64,000 bases of DNA, taken from Bin55 sp965199895. Lineage in GTDB: Bacteria > Pseudomonadota > Gammaproteobacteria > Pseudomonadales > Azotimanducaceae. The notes beneath the pieces were generated by a model, which saw nothing but the letters and a program-made list of their open reading frames with translations, made no database searches and was not told the DNA's origin. Of the stretch, positions 1-8,311 are shown piece by piece; positions within the stretch are counted from its first letter, which is position 1, and each line of letters opens with the position of its first letter. The position numbers and the translations under genes were made by a program. Location of the stretch: NCBI GenBank assembly GCA_965199895.1, contig CBDATJ010000008.1:155678-219677 (forward strand), read 5' to 3'.

Positions 1-1
1 T

Positions 2-1381
2 GGAGACAACCAGTACGCATACATGCAAATCGATACTTCAACCTATCACACAAGAATTGATCGTAATCTGGCTGAAGAATTGGGTTATCCGAGCGAAGAC
101 TCTGCATCCATAGAGTTTGCGAGTTCCGATCAGCGAAGTCCAGTCAGTGAGATGGCTGCACTGATGACGGTCGATTTGACCAGTGAAGAGGATGACATTA
201 AGCAGATGGCTGCAGGCCTCTCGCTCCTTACTGGCTATGACCTAGAAATTAATCCCAAGCAAGGTTTCTTGGCTCTTTCACAGATCACAAACAGTAACTA
301 TCGTGAACCCGACGCTATTTTCTACGCAGCAATGCGAGCAGCTGACCGCCACGCTTTAGACGCATTCTTGGACAGCTACCCCGAAGATAGGAACGTCGAA
401 GAAGCCGTATTGAATCGTTTCGTTCTAGGAGTTGAAGTTGAAGACGATGTAGAGATTCAAATGGCTTCCTTGGAGAAGGGATTGAATGTCACCAAGAAAT
501 CTGAGAAGTTCCGTTATCTCAATGATTTCCTAGGCATTGCTGTCAACATGCAAGCACACCCTGATCTGGGTATCGCAGTGGGCGAACGTTCTCTAGAGTT
601 TGTCTCCGTAGCACAAAATCCAGGTGACCGCAATGTCGTTCAATTAATGGTCGGTGACCTGTATATGGACCAGGATAATATTGATGAAGCTCATAGAAAC
701 TACTTTGCGGCTAGCTTTAATGGCGACCCCAGAATGGACGGCATCATGAAGTTCAAGATGGCTACTGTTTATGAAGCGCAAAAACGATGGACTCGAGCGT
801 ACTCCAAGTATGCGGGTGCACTGAAGAAGCAACGCTCCTTACCCGAAGGTATTGCAGCTGCAGCCCAAGAAGGCTTAAGCCGAATTCGACCGATGTTGGA
901 TCCTGATGACCCATTAATCAAGGAAACTGAAAATCTACAACTCTACGTTGCTAAGGCAATCAACGTTGGCGAAGCGTTACCCGTCGTTACGGCAAACAAT
1001 TTGGAGGGAGTAGAACAGTCATTAGCTGACTATCAAGGTAAGGTAGTACTCATTGATGTGTGGGCGACCTGGTGTGGACCTTGCTTAGCAGGTCTTCCCA
1101 AGCTACGAGAAGTAGCCGAACAATTCGAAGGCACTGACTTTGTCGTTCTATCAGTGAGCGCTGATGACCAAGCTCAAACCGTTAAAGATTTCTTGAAAGA
1201 TGAGGAAATGCCCTGGGATCATTGGCACATTGGAGCCAGTAGCGAGGTCCACGAGGAGTGGAGCATCCGAGGATATCCTACTTATATGCTCATCGACAGA
1301 GATGGAACTCTACTTTCTCGCGAACACGCTCTCACTGAAGACATGATTAGTGAGATGCAGAAGCTGTTGATCCAGATCTAA
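2..1381 (+). CDS. Retropepsin-like/helical-repeat/TlpA thioredoxin fusion, 5' end outside window (paralogue 1)
   Basis: The reading frame is open from the first bases of the window, and its first residues align with an internal part of the neighbouring complete paralogue (1741-3765). The 5' part therefore lies outside. Visible in order: the end of an aspartyl-protease-like region where the expected D-T-G is D-T-S (bases 32-40), an alpha-helical repeat region of about 250 residues, and a C-terminal thioredoxin-like domain with WCGPC at 1070-1084 followed by a GYPTYMLID strand carrying the cis-proline. TlpA/ResA-type domains are periplasmic disulfide reductases, so the protein is probably exported. 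A strong terminator follows at 1403. What the whole fusion does is unknown to me. Confidence 0.85.
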   Translation, partial: GDNQYAYMQIDTSTYHTRIDRNLAEELGYPSEDSASIEFASSDQRSPVSEMAALMTVDLTSEEDDIKQMAAGLSLLTGYDLEINPKQGFLALSQITNSNYREPDAIFYAAMRAADRHALDAFLDSYPEDRNVEEAVLNRFVLGVEVEDDVEIQMASLEKGLNVTKKSEKFRYLNDFLGIAVNMQAHPDLGIAVGERSLEFVSVAQNPGDRNVVQLMVGDLYMDQDNIDEAHRNYFAASFNGDPRMDGIMKFKMATVYEAQKRWTRAYSKYAGALKKQRSLPEGIAAAAQEGLSRIRPMLDPDDPLIKETENLQLYVAKAINVGEALPVVTANNLEGVEQSLADYQGKVVLIDVWATWCGPCLAGLPKLREVAEQFEGTDFVVLSVSADDQAQTVKDFLKDEEMPWDHWHIGASSEVHEEWSIRGYPTYMLIDRDGTLLSREHALTEDMISEMQKLLIQI

Positions 1382-1402
1382 CTCAACGCACACTAACTAA
1401 CC

Positions 1403-1438
1403 ATAGCTCCCTATTCGGGCGAATAGGGAGCTATTTTT
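1403..1438 (+). terminator. Rho-independent terminator of the first TlpA paralogue
   Basis: A near-perfect inverted repeat (about 14-15 bp each arm, reading ATAGCTCCCTATTC on the left) with a very short loop is followed by TTTTT at 1434-1438. It begins 21 bases after the stop codon, so it should end transcription of the upstream gene and separate it from the second paralogue. Confidence 0.9.
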
Positions 1439-1740
1439 GCTTACAGTTAAGCGAACGACCACCAAGAATCTTCGATTGCACTTCACCCTTTCCGACATCA
1501 AGGGTTCATCTCACTATTTGAGATAACCGCGAGAATGGGCAAACCCTAACGTTTCTCCAGTCTCGCTAAAAATTTGAATGTGAACTCATTTTGAGTACAA
1601 ACATCTGTAAAATGGCATGTGCATCAAAATGATGGACCACTGAGTGAGGAGCTATCTGAAATCAGGTTACGCTCCAGTTGACTCACCCAAGAACGCACAC
1701 GCATAGGCGTGGAGTGAACACAATTGAGGTTAATATTCAA
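1439..1740. other. Intergenic region between the two TlpA-fusion paralogues
   Basis: About 300 bases with no credible gene. A frame in phase with the next gene is open from a TTG at 1678, but it lacks a ribosome-binding site and would put 21 residues in front of the signal peptide. I see no convincing sigma-70 promoter, though the second paralogue needs its own after the terminator at 1403-1438. Confidence 0.6.
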
Positions 1741-3765
1741 ATGAAATCCGTTTTTAAATCAAAATTTGCCTGGCTGCCACTGGTAGCACTGGTATCGACT
1801 CTACCTATTCAAGCGCAAGATATGGAACCAGAAGGTCCGTACTTTGGCGAAGGAGGTTCGGTTCCAATCAACGTTTACAGCGATCAATTTGCCGCTCGCT
1901 TAATCATGCAAACGGAAGTATTTCAAAAAGATGCCTACGTAGTCATCGACACCACTCAACCTTGGGGTATTGAAATCCATAGAAATGTCATCCGAGGGCT
2001 CAGATTCGGTGAAGGCGAAGAGACTATTAAGGTGCTCGGCGAGAACTTCAATCTTGAAATTCACAGAGACGAGATTCGTCAAGCAGGTGGAAACATGCTC
2101 GACACGTTGACTGCGGAATTTGAAGAGCAAAACGAAGGTATGGAAGTCGTTGCCAAGATTGGTTGGGCTACTCTCAAGAACTTCAGCATGCAGTTGGATT
2201 TTGATACCAACAACATGACTTTAATTCCTGCAATGGATAGAACTGAAGACGATGCTCGAAACGAGTACCAACTGGTAGTCACTGGAGTTCAGGAAGTAGA
2301 CGGTCAGCTTTGGATTCCTGTTGTGGACGGTGACAACAAGCGCATGTTTATGTGGTTTGATACCGGTTCCTACCATACCCGAGTAGATCGAGACTATGCT
2401 TATGATCGTGGTCATCCCGCTGGAGATATCCCTAATCTTCGATTTGTAGATGGTGATGACCAGCACTCACTGTCTGACATGGCTGCTCTCATGCCTGTTC
2501 AGTTTGCTGTTCGAGATGAAACCACAGCAGAAGGTGAACCAGAGGTTCTACACTTTGATGAAGATCGAATGAACACCGAGTTTCTGATGATGTCTGGTCT
2601 TTCACTGTTAACTGGCTATTCCCTAGAGGTTAACCCTAGAGGCGGATACCTTGCATTGACTCGCATCAAGAACAGTAACTATCGAGAAGAAGACGCAGAG
2701 TTTTACGCTGCTGTATCGGCTCGAGACCGGGGCATGTTGGATGAGTTTCTCAACGCTCATCCGGAAGACCGAAACGTCAAAGAAGCTGTTTGGATGCGAT
2801 TTGGTTTAGGGGTTGAAGCAGAAGATCCAGTAGATGTTCAAATGGCTGCTTTGGAGAAGGGGCTCGGTCAAACCAAGACTTCAGACAAGTTCCGTTATCT
2901 CAACAACTTCGTGATCTATACACTCCAATCTCAAGCAGATCCTGAGCTAACCATTGCAATCGGTGAAGAAGCTTTGGAGCACGTTGCAGTATCAAAGAAT
3001 CCTGCGCATCGACAGAATATTCAGCTCATTCTGGGCGACAAGTACCTGGACAAGGATGATCTTAAGATGGCGTACAGTTATTACTTCTCGTCAGCGTTCA
3101 ATGGAGATCCTCGACTAGAGGCTCTCACTAGGGTAAAGTTAGCAACAGTCTATGAATTACGAGAGCAACCCCGTAGAGCGTTTTCAAGTTACGCAAGAGC
3201 ATTACGTGACCAAGAATCTCTGCCCGAAGATCTAGCAGCAGACGCACAAGAAGGCCTAACCAGACTTCGTGAAGTACTCGATCCCGACGATCCGCTCATT
3301 GAAGAAGCTGAAAACATTAAACTCTATGTCGCTAATGCAATCAATATCGGCGAACCTCTTGAAGTGGTTACCGCAAAGAATCTTGAAGGTGTCGAAGAGT
3401 CTCTTGAAGACTATCTCGGCCAAGTTGTTTTGATTGATGTTTGGGCTACCTGGTGTGGTCCTTGCATCGCCGGTCTACCTAAGCTCGCAGAAGTTGCAGA
3501 TCGATTTAAGGGAACGGACTTCACAGTACTCTCTGTCAGTGCTGATGATGAAGTGGATACAGTTATCGACTTTATCGAAAACGACACAGAAATGCCATGG
3601 GATCACTGGCACATCGGTGCAAGCAGCGATGTTCACCAAGCATGGAACATAAGAGGCTATCCTACCTATATGTTGATTGACAAGGAAGGAAAAGTCTTGG
3701 CCAGAGGGCACGGACTCACCGATGAAATGATCTCATTGATCGAACAGAACCTAATTCAGATTTGA
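1741..3765 (+). CDS. Secreted retropepsin-like/helical-repeat/TlpA thioredoxin fusion (paralogue 2)
   Basis: 674 residues from ATG 1741, chosen because GAGG lies just upstream and the protein then starts with a clean signal peptide (about residues 1-25, ending IQAQ). Two weakly similar beta-rich halves follow. The first has D70-T-T; the second has D207-T-G-S, the catalytic motif of retropepsin-like aspartyl proteases, with hydrophobic-hydrophobic-Gly strands after it. A helical-repeat region fills roughly residues 300-540. The C-terminal TlpA-type thioredoxin domain has W571-C-G-P-C575. Closely similar to the upstream gene over the shared region, so a tandem duplication. Periplasmic location is inferred from the signal peptide. 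Substrate and partners are unknown. The combined architecture is not one I recognise as a named family. Confidence 0.9.
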   Translation: MKSVFKSKFAWLPLVALVSTLPIQAQDMEPEGPYFGEGGSVPINVYSDQFAARLIMQTEVFQKDAYVVIDTTQPWGIEIHRNVIRGLRFGEGEETIKVLGENFNLEIHRDEIRQAGGNMLDTLTAEFEEQNEGMEVVAKIGWATLKNFSMQLDFDTNNMTLIPAMDRTEDDARNEYQLVVTGVQEVDGQLWIPVVDGDNKRMFMWFDTGSYHTRVDRDYAYDRGHPAGDIPNLRFVDGDDQHSLSDMAALMPVQFAVRDETTAEGEPEVLHFDEDRMNTEFLMMSGLSLLTGYSLEVNPRGGYLALTRIKNSNYREEDAEFYAAVSARDRGMLDEFLNAHPEDRNVKEAVWMRFGLGVEAEDPVDVQMAALEKGLGQTKTSDKFRYLNNFVIYTLQSQADPELTIAIGEEALEHVAVSKNPAHRQNIQLILGDKYLDKDDLKMAYSYYFSSAFNGDPRLEALTRVKLATVYELREQPRRAFSSYARALRDQESLPEDLAADAQEGLTRLREVLDPDDPLIEEAENIKLYVANAINIGEPLEVVTAKNLEGVEESLEDYLGQVVLIDVWATWCGPCIAGLPKLAEVADRFKGTDFTVLSVSADDEVDTVIDFIENDTEMPWDHWHIGASSDVHQAWNIRGYPTYMLIDKEGKVLARGHGLTDEMISLIEQNLIQI

Positions 3766-3796
3766 TACGACCCATCTCAGTTCGGTAAAAAATGGG

Positions 3797-3829
3797 CCCG
3801 ATGATCGTGTTTCGGTCATCGGGTTTTTG
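3797..3829. terminator. Probably bidirectional terminator between TlpA paralogue 2 and envC
   Basis: CCCGATGA (3797-3804) pairs with TCATCGGG (3816-3823), and the stem can be extended inward by about three pairs. On the plus strand TTTTT follows directly. On the minus strand the stem is followed, after GCCCA or similar bases, by six T. It sits between two convergent genes, so it probably serves both. Confidence 0.8.
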
Positions 3830-3896
3830 TTTGATTGAACTCAGAAGCAAGATCAGAAAGATTCTGAGTTTCTAGCAACAGTCTCACCAAGCACAG

Positions 3897-5054
3897 TTAT
3901 TCGGTTTGGGATTCCAGCCATTTGATGGGATCTATCGGCTCCCCGTTCTCCAACACTTCAAAGTAAAGGCTTGGGGTTGTAGCTCCTCCACTTTCACCTA
4001 CGACTCCTATATTTTCCCCCGCTTCAACATCATCACCCACTTCAACAAATATTGAGTTGCAATTAGCATAGATGGACTTAAGCTCATTTCCGTGATCAAC
4101 GACCACTACCATTCCATATCCTTTCAGCCAGTCTGCCATGACAACACGTCCTGCCAGTACTGCAACTACATCTGTATCTGCATCAGCTGAATATAGGACT
4201 CCATTCCACTTTAGTCGGCCGTCAGCACGACTCTCGCCGAATTCCCGCACTACCGTACCTACTACCGGACTGTATCTCGGCTTCTGATTGTTGTCAACTA
4301 TTGAGGTAATGGTTGGACTGGTTAATGTTTCGATTTCAGAGATGAGTGCTTGAAGTCTCTGTTGGTCATCTCTAAGCTTTGCTGATGTCAGTTGGGCTTC
4401 GTTGATTTCACGTTCTAGTGCATGGATGTTGTTTCGTCTTAGAGCAGACTTGAACTGTAAATCCTCTTGAGTACTTTGAGCGTTAGTCTGTTCTTGTTTG
4501 AGCAAGTTTTGTTTTTCAATCAGGGTCACTGAAGTCTGTTCCAGCTCTATCAGGGTCTGTTGAAACTGTTCAATGAAGTCAGTCTTGGAGCGCACAAAGT
4601 AATTGTGGTAGCGAGTTCCTTGTTGTCTAGCTTTGCGATCTTGTGGGCGGAGTAAGTCCTTTAACCAATGGGTGTGTCGGAGACGATATTCAGAGTGTAG
4701 GTGCCAACTCACTGTTTTGGAATTGGCTTGAATTTCTACATTGAGTGTATCACGAGTTCTCGATAGTTCCTCAATGTTTTTTTCATGTTCATCGATTTGC
4801 TGCTCGATATCAAGCAGTGTTGCTGACACCATCTCGATAGCACGGTCAGATTCCTCAATCCCATCTTGAAGCTCTTTGATTTGCGCGCTTGCCCTGCCGA
4901 TGAGAATGTCTTGAGAATTGAGCTGCTCGAGCACTTCTTTGAGTTTAACAGGGTATTGGTCTGTGTCAGCAGGTTCAGCCTGTGCAAAAAGGATAGAGGA
5001 GGAAAGAACACAGGCAAGTAAGGAGAGGATTCCCGTGAACGAACGCAGCCCCAT
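3897..5054 (-). CDS. envC: Murein hydrolase activator EnvC-like (LytM-domain) protein
   Basis: 385 residues. EnvC recruits and activates septal amidases during cell separation. Sequence: signal peptide (1-24, ending LFAQA), long coiled coils (about 30-110 and 160-235), then a C-terminal M23/LytM fold (about 260-380). The zinc ligands of active M23 peptidases are replaced (for example YSADADTD where H-x3-D is expected and YFEVLENG where the HxH strand would be), which matches the non-catalytic EnvC type. ATG 5054 overlaps the gpmI stop as TGATG, favouring it over the TTG one codon upstream. The gpmI-envC order is conserved in gammaproteobacteria and implies co-transcription and translational coupling. 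Confidence 0.88.
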   Translation of the reverse strand: MGLRSFTGILSLLACVLSSSILFAQAEPADTDQYPVKLKEVLEQLNSQDILIGRASAQIKELQDGIEESDRAIEMVSATLLDIEQQIDEHEKNIEELSRTRDTLNVEIQANSKTVSWHLHSEYRLRHTHWLKDLLRPQDRKARQQGTRYHNYFVRSKTDFIEQFQQTLIELEQTSVTLIEKQNLLKQEQTNAQSTQEDLQFKSALRRNNIHALEREINEAQLTSAKLRDDQQRLQALISEIETLTSPTITSIVDNNQKPRYSPVVGTVVREFGESRADGRLKWNGVLYSADADTDVVAVLAGRVVMADWLKGYGMVVVVDHGNELKSIYANCNSIFVEVGDDVEAGENIGVVGESGGATTPSLYFEVLENGEPIDPIKWLESQTE

Positions 5055-6595
5055 CAATCACGGTCTTGTGATTCAATCAAAGATGTTCCGCTCATCTCCG
5101 GTGGAATGGGTAAATCCATAGTATGCAGGATCGTCGGTGCAATGTCCGTAATCGCACCTTTCTCTTTAAATTTGAGCGTTCGAGGACCGACATACACAAA
5201 AGGTACGGGATTGCTAGTGTGGGCTGTATTGGCTTGATTTGAATGGTGATCAAACAAACTTTCGACATTGCCGTGATCAGCAGTCACAAAACAATAACCG
5301 TTGTGTTTTTCACAAGCTTCAAAGAGCCTAGACAAGCAATGATCCACGCACTCTACAGCTTTTACAGATGCTTCAAAGTTACCTGTGTGACCTACCATAT
5401 CCCCGTTTGCATAGTTGCAAATGATCGCATCATAGGATCCTGATTGAAGCGCTTGGATGATTTCGTCCGTTAACTGGGGTGCATTCATTTCCGGTTGGAG
5501 ATCGTAGGTATGCACCTTTGGAGATGGGACTATGTTTCGAGTTTCGTTTTCAAACACAGCTTCTTTGCCTCCGGAAAAGAAATAGGTCACATGTGCGTAC
5601 TTTTCTGATTCAGCAATGCGCAGTTGCCTTAACCCATGTTGCTCGAAGCATTGCCCAAGGGAATTGGCCACCACTGGGTTGGGGAATAAAGTTGAAACCT
5701 CAATGCTGTGAGTTTGTTCGTTGATTTCTTTGGAATAAGGTGTCAGGGTGACAAAACGAGTTAACTGGGGACGAATTCGACGCTTAAAACCAGTGAAATC
5801 ATCATACAAAAAGGCACCGCTGAGTTGCCGAGCTCGATCCGCTCTGAAGTTCATGAAGATTACTGCATCTCCATCTTGCACCGGGTGAAAATCTCTGGTT
5901 CGGGTCGGTTGGACAAATTCATCAGACTCATCACGAGCATACGCGCTCTTGAGAGCGGTGATCCCACTCTCTTCGACCAGTGAACCTTCAATACCTGTGA
6001 GCATGTCATATGCTCTAGCAACTCTCTCCCACCGCTTGTCTCGGTCCATTGCGTAGTAGCGTCCCGATATTGATGCAATGTCCGGAACTTCATGAGATTT
6101 CAGTAGGGATTCCAGAGTTTCAATAGATTCCAGAGCACTTTGAGGTGGAGTATCTCTACCGTCTAGGAAACAGTGAACAGATAAAGGTTGTTTGAGTTCG
6201 CAAAGATGTTTAGTTAACGCAAGAATCTGATCCGAGTGGCTATGTACGCCTCCGGGTGAGAACAGCCCCATGATGTGTACGCGCCCATTGCCTATGTGGT
6301 TGAGCAAATTGACTAAGGCTTCGGCACGATAAAACGAACCATCTGCAATAGCTGCGTTAATTCGGGTCAAATCTTGATGAATGACACGACCAGCACCGAT
6401 AGCCATGTGTCCTACTTCGGAGTTTCCCATCTGCCCTGGGGGTAATCCCACATGCTCACCCGAACACTCCAAGAGTGATCTAGGAGCGCGTTCCCAGTGG
6501 TAGTCCCACGTGGGTGTATTGCCAACAGCAATGGCGTTGTATGGTCCCGGTGGGCCGTGTCCCCAACCGTCCAAAATGACCAATACTGGGACCAC
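5054..6595 (-). CDS. gpmI: 2,3-bisphosphoglycerate-independent phosphoglycerate mutase
   Basis: 513 residues, the usual family length. Interconverts 3- and 2-phosphoglycerate in glycolysis and gluconeogenesis with two Mn ions. The N-terminal ILDGWG strand (D9 a metal ligand) and the GNSEVGH motif carrying the phosphorylated Ser59 are present, as are the later TADHGN and HTSNPVPF metal-binding motifs. The start is GTG. First gene of a gpmI-envC pair, divergent from yibN with 86 bases between them, as in Escherichia coli. No cofactor-dependent gpmA is seen in the window. Confidence 0.97.
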   Translation of the reverse strand: MVPVLVILDGWGHGPPGPYNAIAVGNTPTWDYHWERAPRSLLECSGEHVGLPPGQMGNSEVGHMAIGAGRVIHQDLTRINAAIADGSFYRAEALVNLLNHIGNGRVHIMGLFSPGGVHSHSDQILALTKHLCELKQPLSVHCFLDGRDTPPQSALESIETLESLLKSHEVPDIASISGRYYAMDRDKRWERVARAYDMLTGIEGSLVEESGITALKSAYARDESDEFVQPTRTRDFHPVQDGDAVIFMNFRADRARQLSGAFLYDDFTGFKRRIRPQLTRFVTLTPYSKEINEQTHSIEVSTLFPNPVVANSLGQCFEQHGLRQLRIAESEKYAHVTYFFSGGKEAVFENETRNIVPSPKVHTYDLQPEMNAPQLTDEIIQALQSGSYDAIICNYANGDMVGHTGNFEASVKAVECVDHCLSRLFEACEKHNGYCFVTADHGNVESLFDHHSNQANTAHTSNPVPFVYVGPRTLKFKEKGAITDIAPTILHTMDLPIPPEMSGTSLIESQDRD

Positions 6596-6681
6596 TTAGC
6601 TCGGTCTCAAAATAACCAAATCGAGCAAATTTTAACCACTGACCAATCCACAGGATCCTATAATTTAACACTAGCTCTGTT

Positions 6682-7107
6682 TTGGATTTAACCTTGTCCA
6701 CGTTTTTTACCTTTCTGGGAGATCATCCTTTACTTGTAGGTGCGTTCGTCGTCATCCTAATCTTGTTCATTTGGAATGAAGTCAAACGTGGGGGTAAGAC
6801 AATTGATAGTCAACAGTTAGTCTCCATGATGAATAAAGATGAAGCCGTAGTGCTAGATGTTCGAGATTCCACCGAATTTTCAAAAGGTCATATCAACGGT
6901 GCCGTCAATATCCCCTTTGCTGCATTAACTAATCGAGTTAAAGAGCTCGAAAAGTACAGGTCGCAAACTGTGGTCATCGCTTGCAAGATGGGACAGCACT
7001 CCGGTCTGGCAACCAACGTTCTTCGCAAAGAGGGATTTGAGGATGTAGCGAAACTGCGCGGTGGACTGATGGAGTGGCGAGCTCAAAACATGCCGGTGGT
7101 CAAGTAG
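6682..7107 (+). CDS. yibN: Membrane-anchored rhodanese-like protein YibN
   Basis: 141 residues. One N-terminal membrane helix (about 15-35), then a cytoplasmic rhodanese domain with the LDVRD strand and an active-site loop CKMGQHSG, so the catalytic cysteine is kept. Rhodaneses move sulfur onto thiophilic acceptors; the substrate of YibN-type proteins is not settled. The start is TTG at 6682 with no obvious ribosome-binding site. In enterobacteria the order is yibN-grxC-secB; here secB follows after 5 bases and grxC is absent. Confidence 0.9.
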   Translation: MDLTLSTFFTFLGDHPLLVGAFVVILILFIWNEVKRGGKTIDSQQLVSMMNKDEAVVLDVRDSTEFSKGHINGAVNIPFAALTNRVKELEKYRSQTVVIACKMGQHSGLATNVLRKEGFEDVAKLRGGLMEWRAQNMPVVK

Positions 7108-7112
7108 AGAAG

Positions 7113-7589
7113 ATGGAACAAACCGTAGTAGAAGAGAAGATAGAAGCGACGATTCACATTGAGCGAATCTTTCTCTCCAAGCTAGTTTTTGAACCCAAAG
7201 AAATCACTCAACTTCTTGAGTTGAAATGGCGACCCAAGGTTCATATTGAGATCAAACCTTCGTGTGATACACTCAGTGAAAACCGATACCAAGTATCACT
7301 CGACATTCACTTGACTATCTCTATTGGCTCTCATGATGGTTGTACGATCAAGGTGGTTCAAGCTGGAATCTTCAAGGTAGGGGAAAGCCCAGTAAAACAA
7401 CACATTCTTTCTGTTGAGTGTCCTGGGATTCTTTTCCCTTATGTCAGAGAAGCGGTAGACAACGTGATGGTGAAAGCAACTCTACCGCCGTTATCCCTTG
7501 CACCAGTGAACTTTCAAGAGATCTTTCAAAAGGCAGTGGAGCGCAACAAAATCGTATCACCCAGATACTCCGAACCGGTGGTTAACTAA
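7113..7589 (+). CDS. secB: Protein-export chaperone SecB
   Basis: 158 residues from ATG 7113, the first start that does not overlap yibN. SecB is a tetrameric cytosolic chaperone that keeps preproteins unfolded and hands them to SecA. The family signature region is clear (VVQAGIFKV, then CPGILFPYVREAV and LAPVNFQEIF). Probably co-transcribed with yibN. Its 3' end overlaps the convergent trmL gene by 8 bases. Confidence 0.95.
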   Translation: MEQTVVEEKIEATIHIERIFLSKLVFEPKEITQLLELKWRPKVHIEIKPSCDTLSENRYQVSLDIHLTISIGSHDGCTIKVVQAGIFKVGESPVKQHILSVECPGILFPYVREAVDNVMVKATLPPLSLAPVNFQEIFQKAVERNKIVSPRYSEPVVN

Positions 7590-8049
7590 GCTCCGCTCCT
7601 TCATAGCCCAATTGTCGCCACGCTTCATAGAGAGCGATAGCGACAGAGTTGGAAAGATTTAGACTACGGGATTCCGGTTGCATCGGGATTTTGATACAGT
7701 TCTCGCGATAGCGATCTCTGATCTCGTCAGGTAATCCACGCGTTTCTGGTCCAAACAGCAGAACGTCTTCCTTTTGAAACTGGACTTGATTAATCAATCG
7801 TTTGCTCTTGGTTGTGAATGCAAATACTTGTGAATCTGGAGTATTGGCAACAGCTTCCTCGAGTGAGTCACAGACTTGGACATCAGCCCATTCCCGATAG
7901 TCTAGACCTGCTCGTTTCAGTTTAGAGTTGTTCAACTCAAACCCGAGTGGTCGTACGAGTGTTAGTGTCGCTCCAGAATTGGTGGCAAGTCGAATTACAT
8001 TGCCTGTGTTCGGAGGAATTTCGGGCTGATACAAGACGATGCGGAACAC
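7582..8049 (-). CDS. trmL: tRNA (cytidine/uridine-34 2'-O)-methyltransferase TrmL
   Basis: 155 residues, typical for this short SPOUT methyltransferase. It methylates the ribose of the wobble base in leucine tRNAs. Knot-forming motifs are visible: N-terminal LYQPEIPPNTGN, the LLFGPETRGLP loop, and IPMQPESRSLNLSNSVAI near the C-terminus. GTG start. In E. coli trmL also lies close to secB. Convergent with secB; tusA lies 16 bases upstream on the same strand, so it may close the PP-loop/tusA operon. Confidence 0.95.
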   Translation of the reverse strand: MFRIVLYQPEIPPNTGNVIRLATNSGATLTLVRPLGFELNNSKLKRAGLDYREWADVQVCDSLEEAVANTPDSQVFAFTTKSKRLINQVQFQKEDVLLFGPETRGLPDEIRDRYRENCIKIPMQPESRSLNLSNSVAIALYEAWRQLGYEGAELS

Positions 8050-8065
8050 AGAGACGAAAGGGAAG

Positions 8066-8311
8066 TTACTCAGTCGAGTGTGCGGTTTGGACTCGTACCT
8101 TTAGGTGGTTGGTTTGAGGGTCTTCCATGGTTTCTACTACCTTATGACCGTGCATCCGACACCATACAGGAATGTCGTACAACACTCCCGGGTCAGTTGC
8201 CAGCACATCGAATACAGTACCTGGTGCTAGAGTTTGTATATGTTCCTGTACTCGAAGGAGAGGAAGAGGGCACAACAACCCCCTTGCATCAAGTTCATCA
8301 CCTACGGTCAT
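8066..8311 (-). CDS. tusA: TusA-family sulfur-carrier protein
   Basis: 81 residues from ATG 8311. The N-terminal D8-A-R-G-L-L-C14-P signature with the persulfide-forming Cys is intact, and the length fits. TusA accepts sulfur from IscS and passes it on, classically for 2-thiouridine at tRNA position 34. The start overlaps the stop of the upstream PP-loop gene as ATGA, so the two are translationally coupled; this suggests TusA supplies that enzyme. It could be a paralogue specialised for this partner rather than the general TusA. Confidence 0.85.
   Translation of the reverse strand: MTVGDELDARGLLCPLPLLRVQEHIQTLAPGTVFDVLATDPGVLYDIPVWCRMHGHKVVETMEDPQTNHLKVRVQTAHSTE

Noticed and set aside
1678..1740. 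TTG 1678 as start of the second TlpA-fusion gene
   Set aside because: No ribosome-binding site, and it would put 21 polar residues before a clean signal peptide that starts at ATG 1741.
3838..3870. AACTCAGAA/TTCTGAGTT inverted repeat after envC as its terminator
   Set aside because: A 15-base loop and no T run; the hairpin at 3797-3829 is a better candidate.
6505..6514. CCCACGTGGG palindrome inside gpmI as a second parS
   Set aside because: Only about 10 of 16 parS positions match; it lies within a conserved coding segment.
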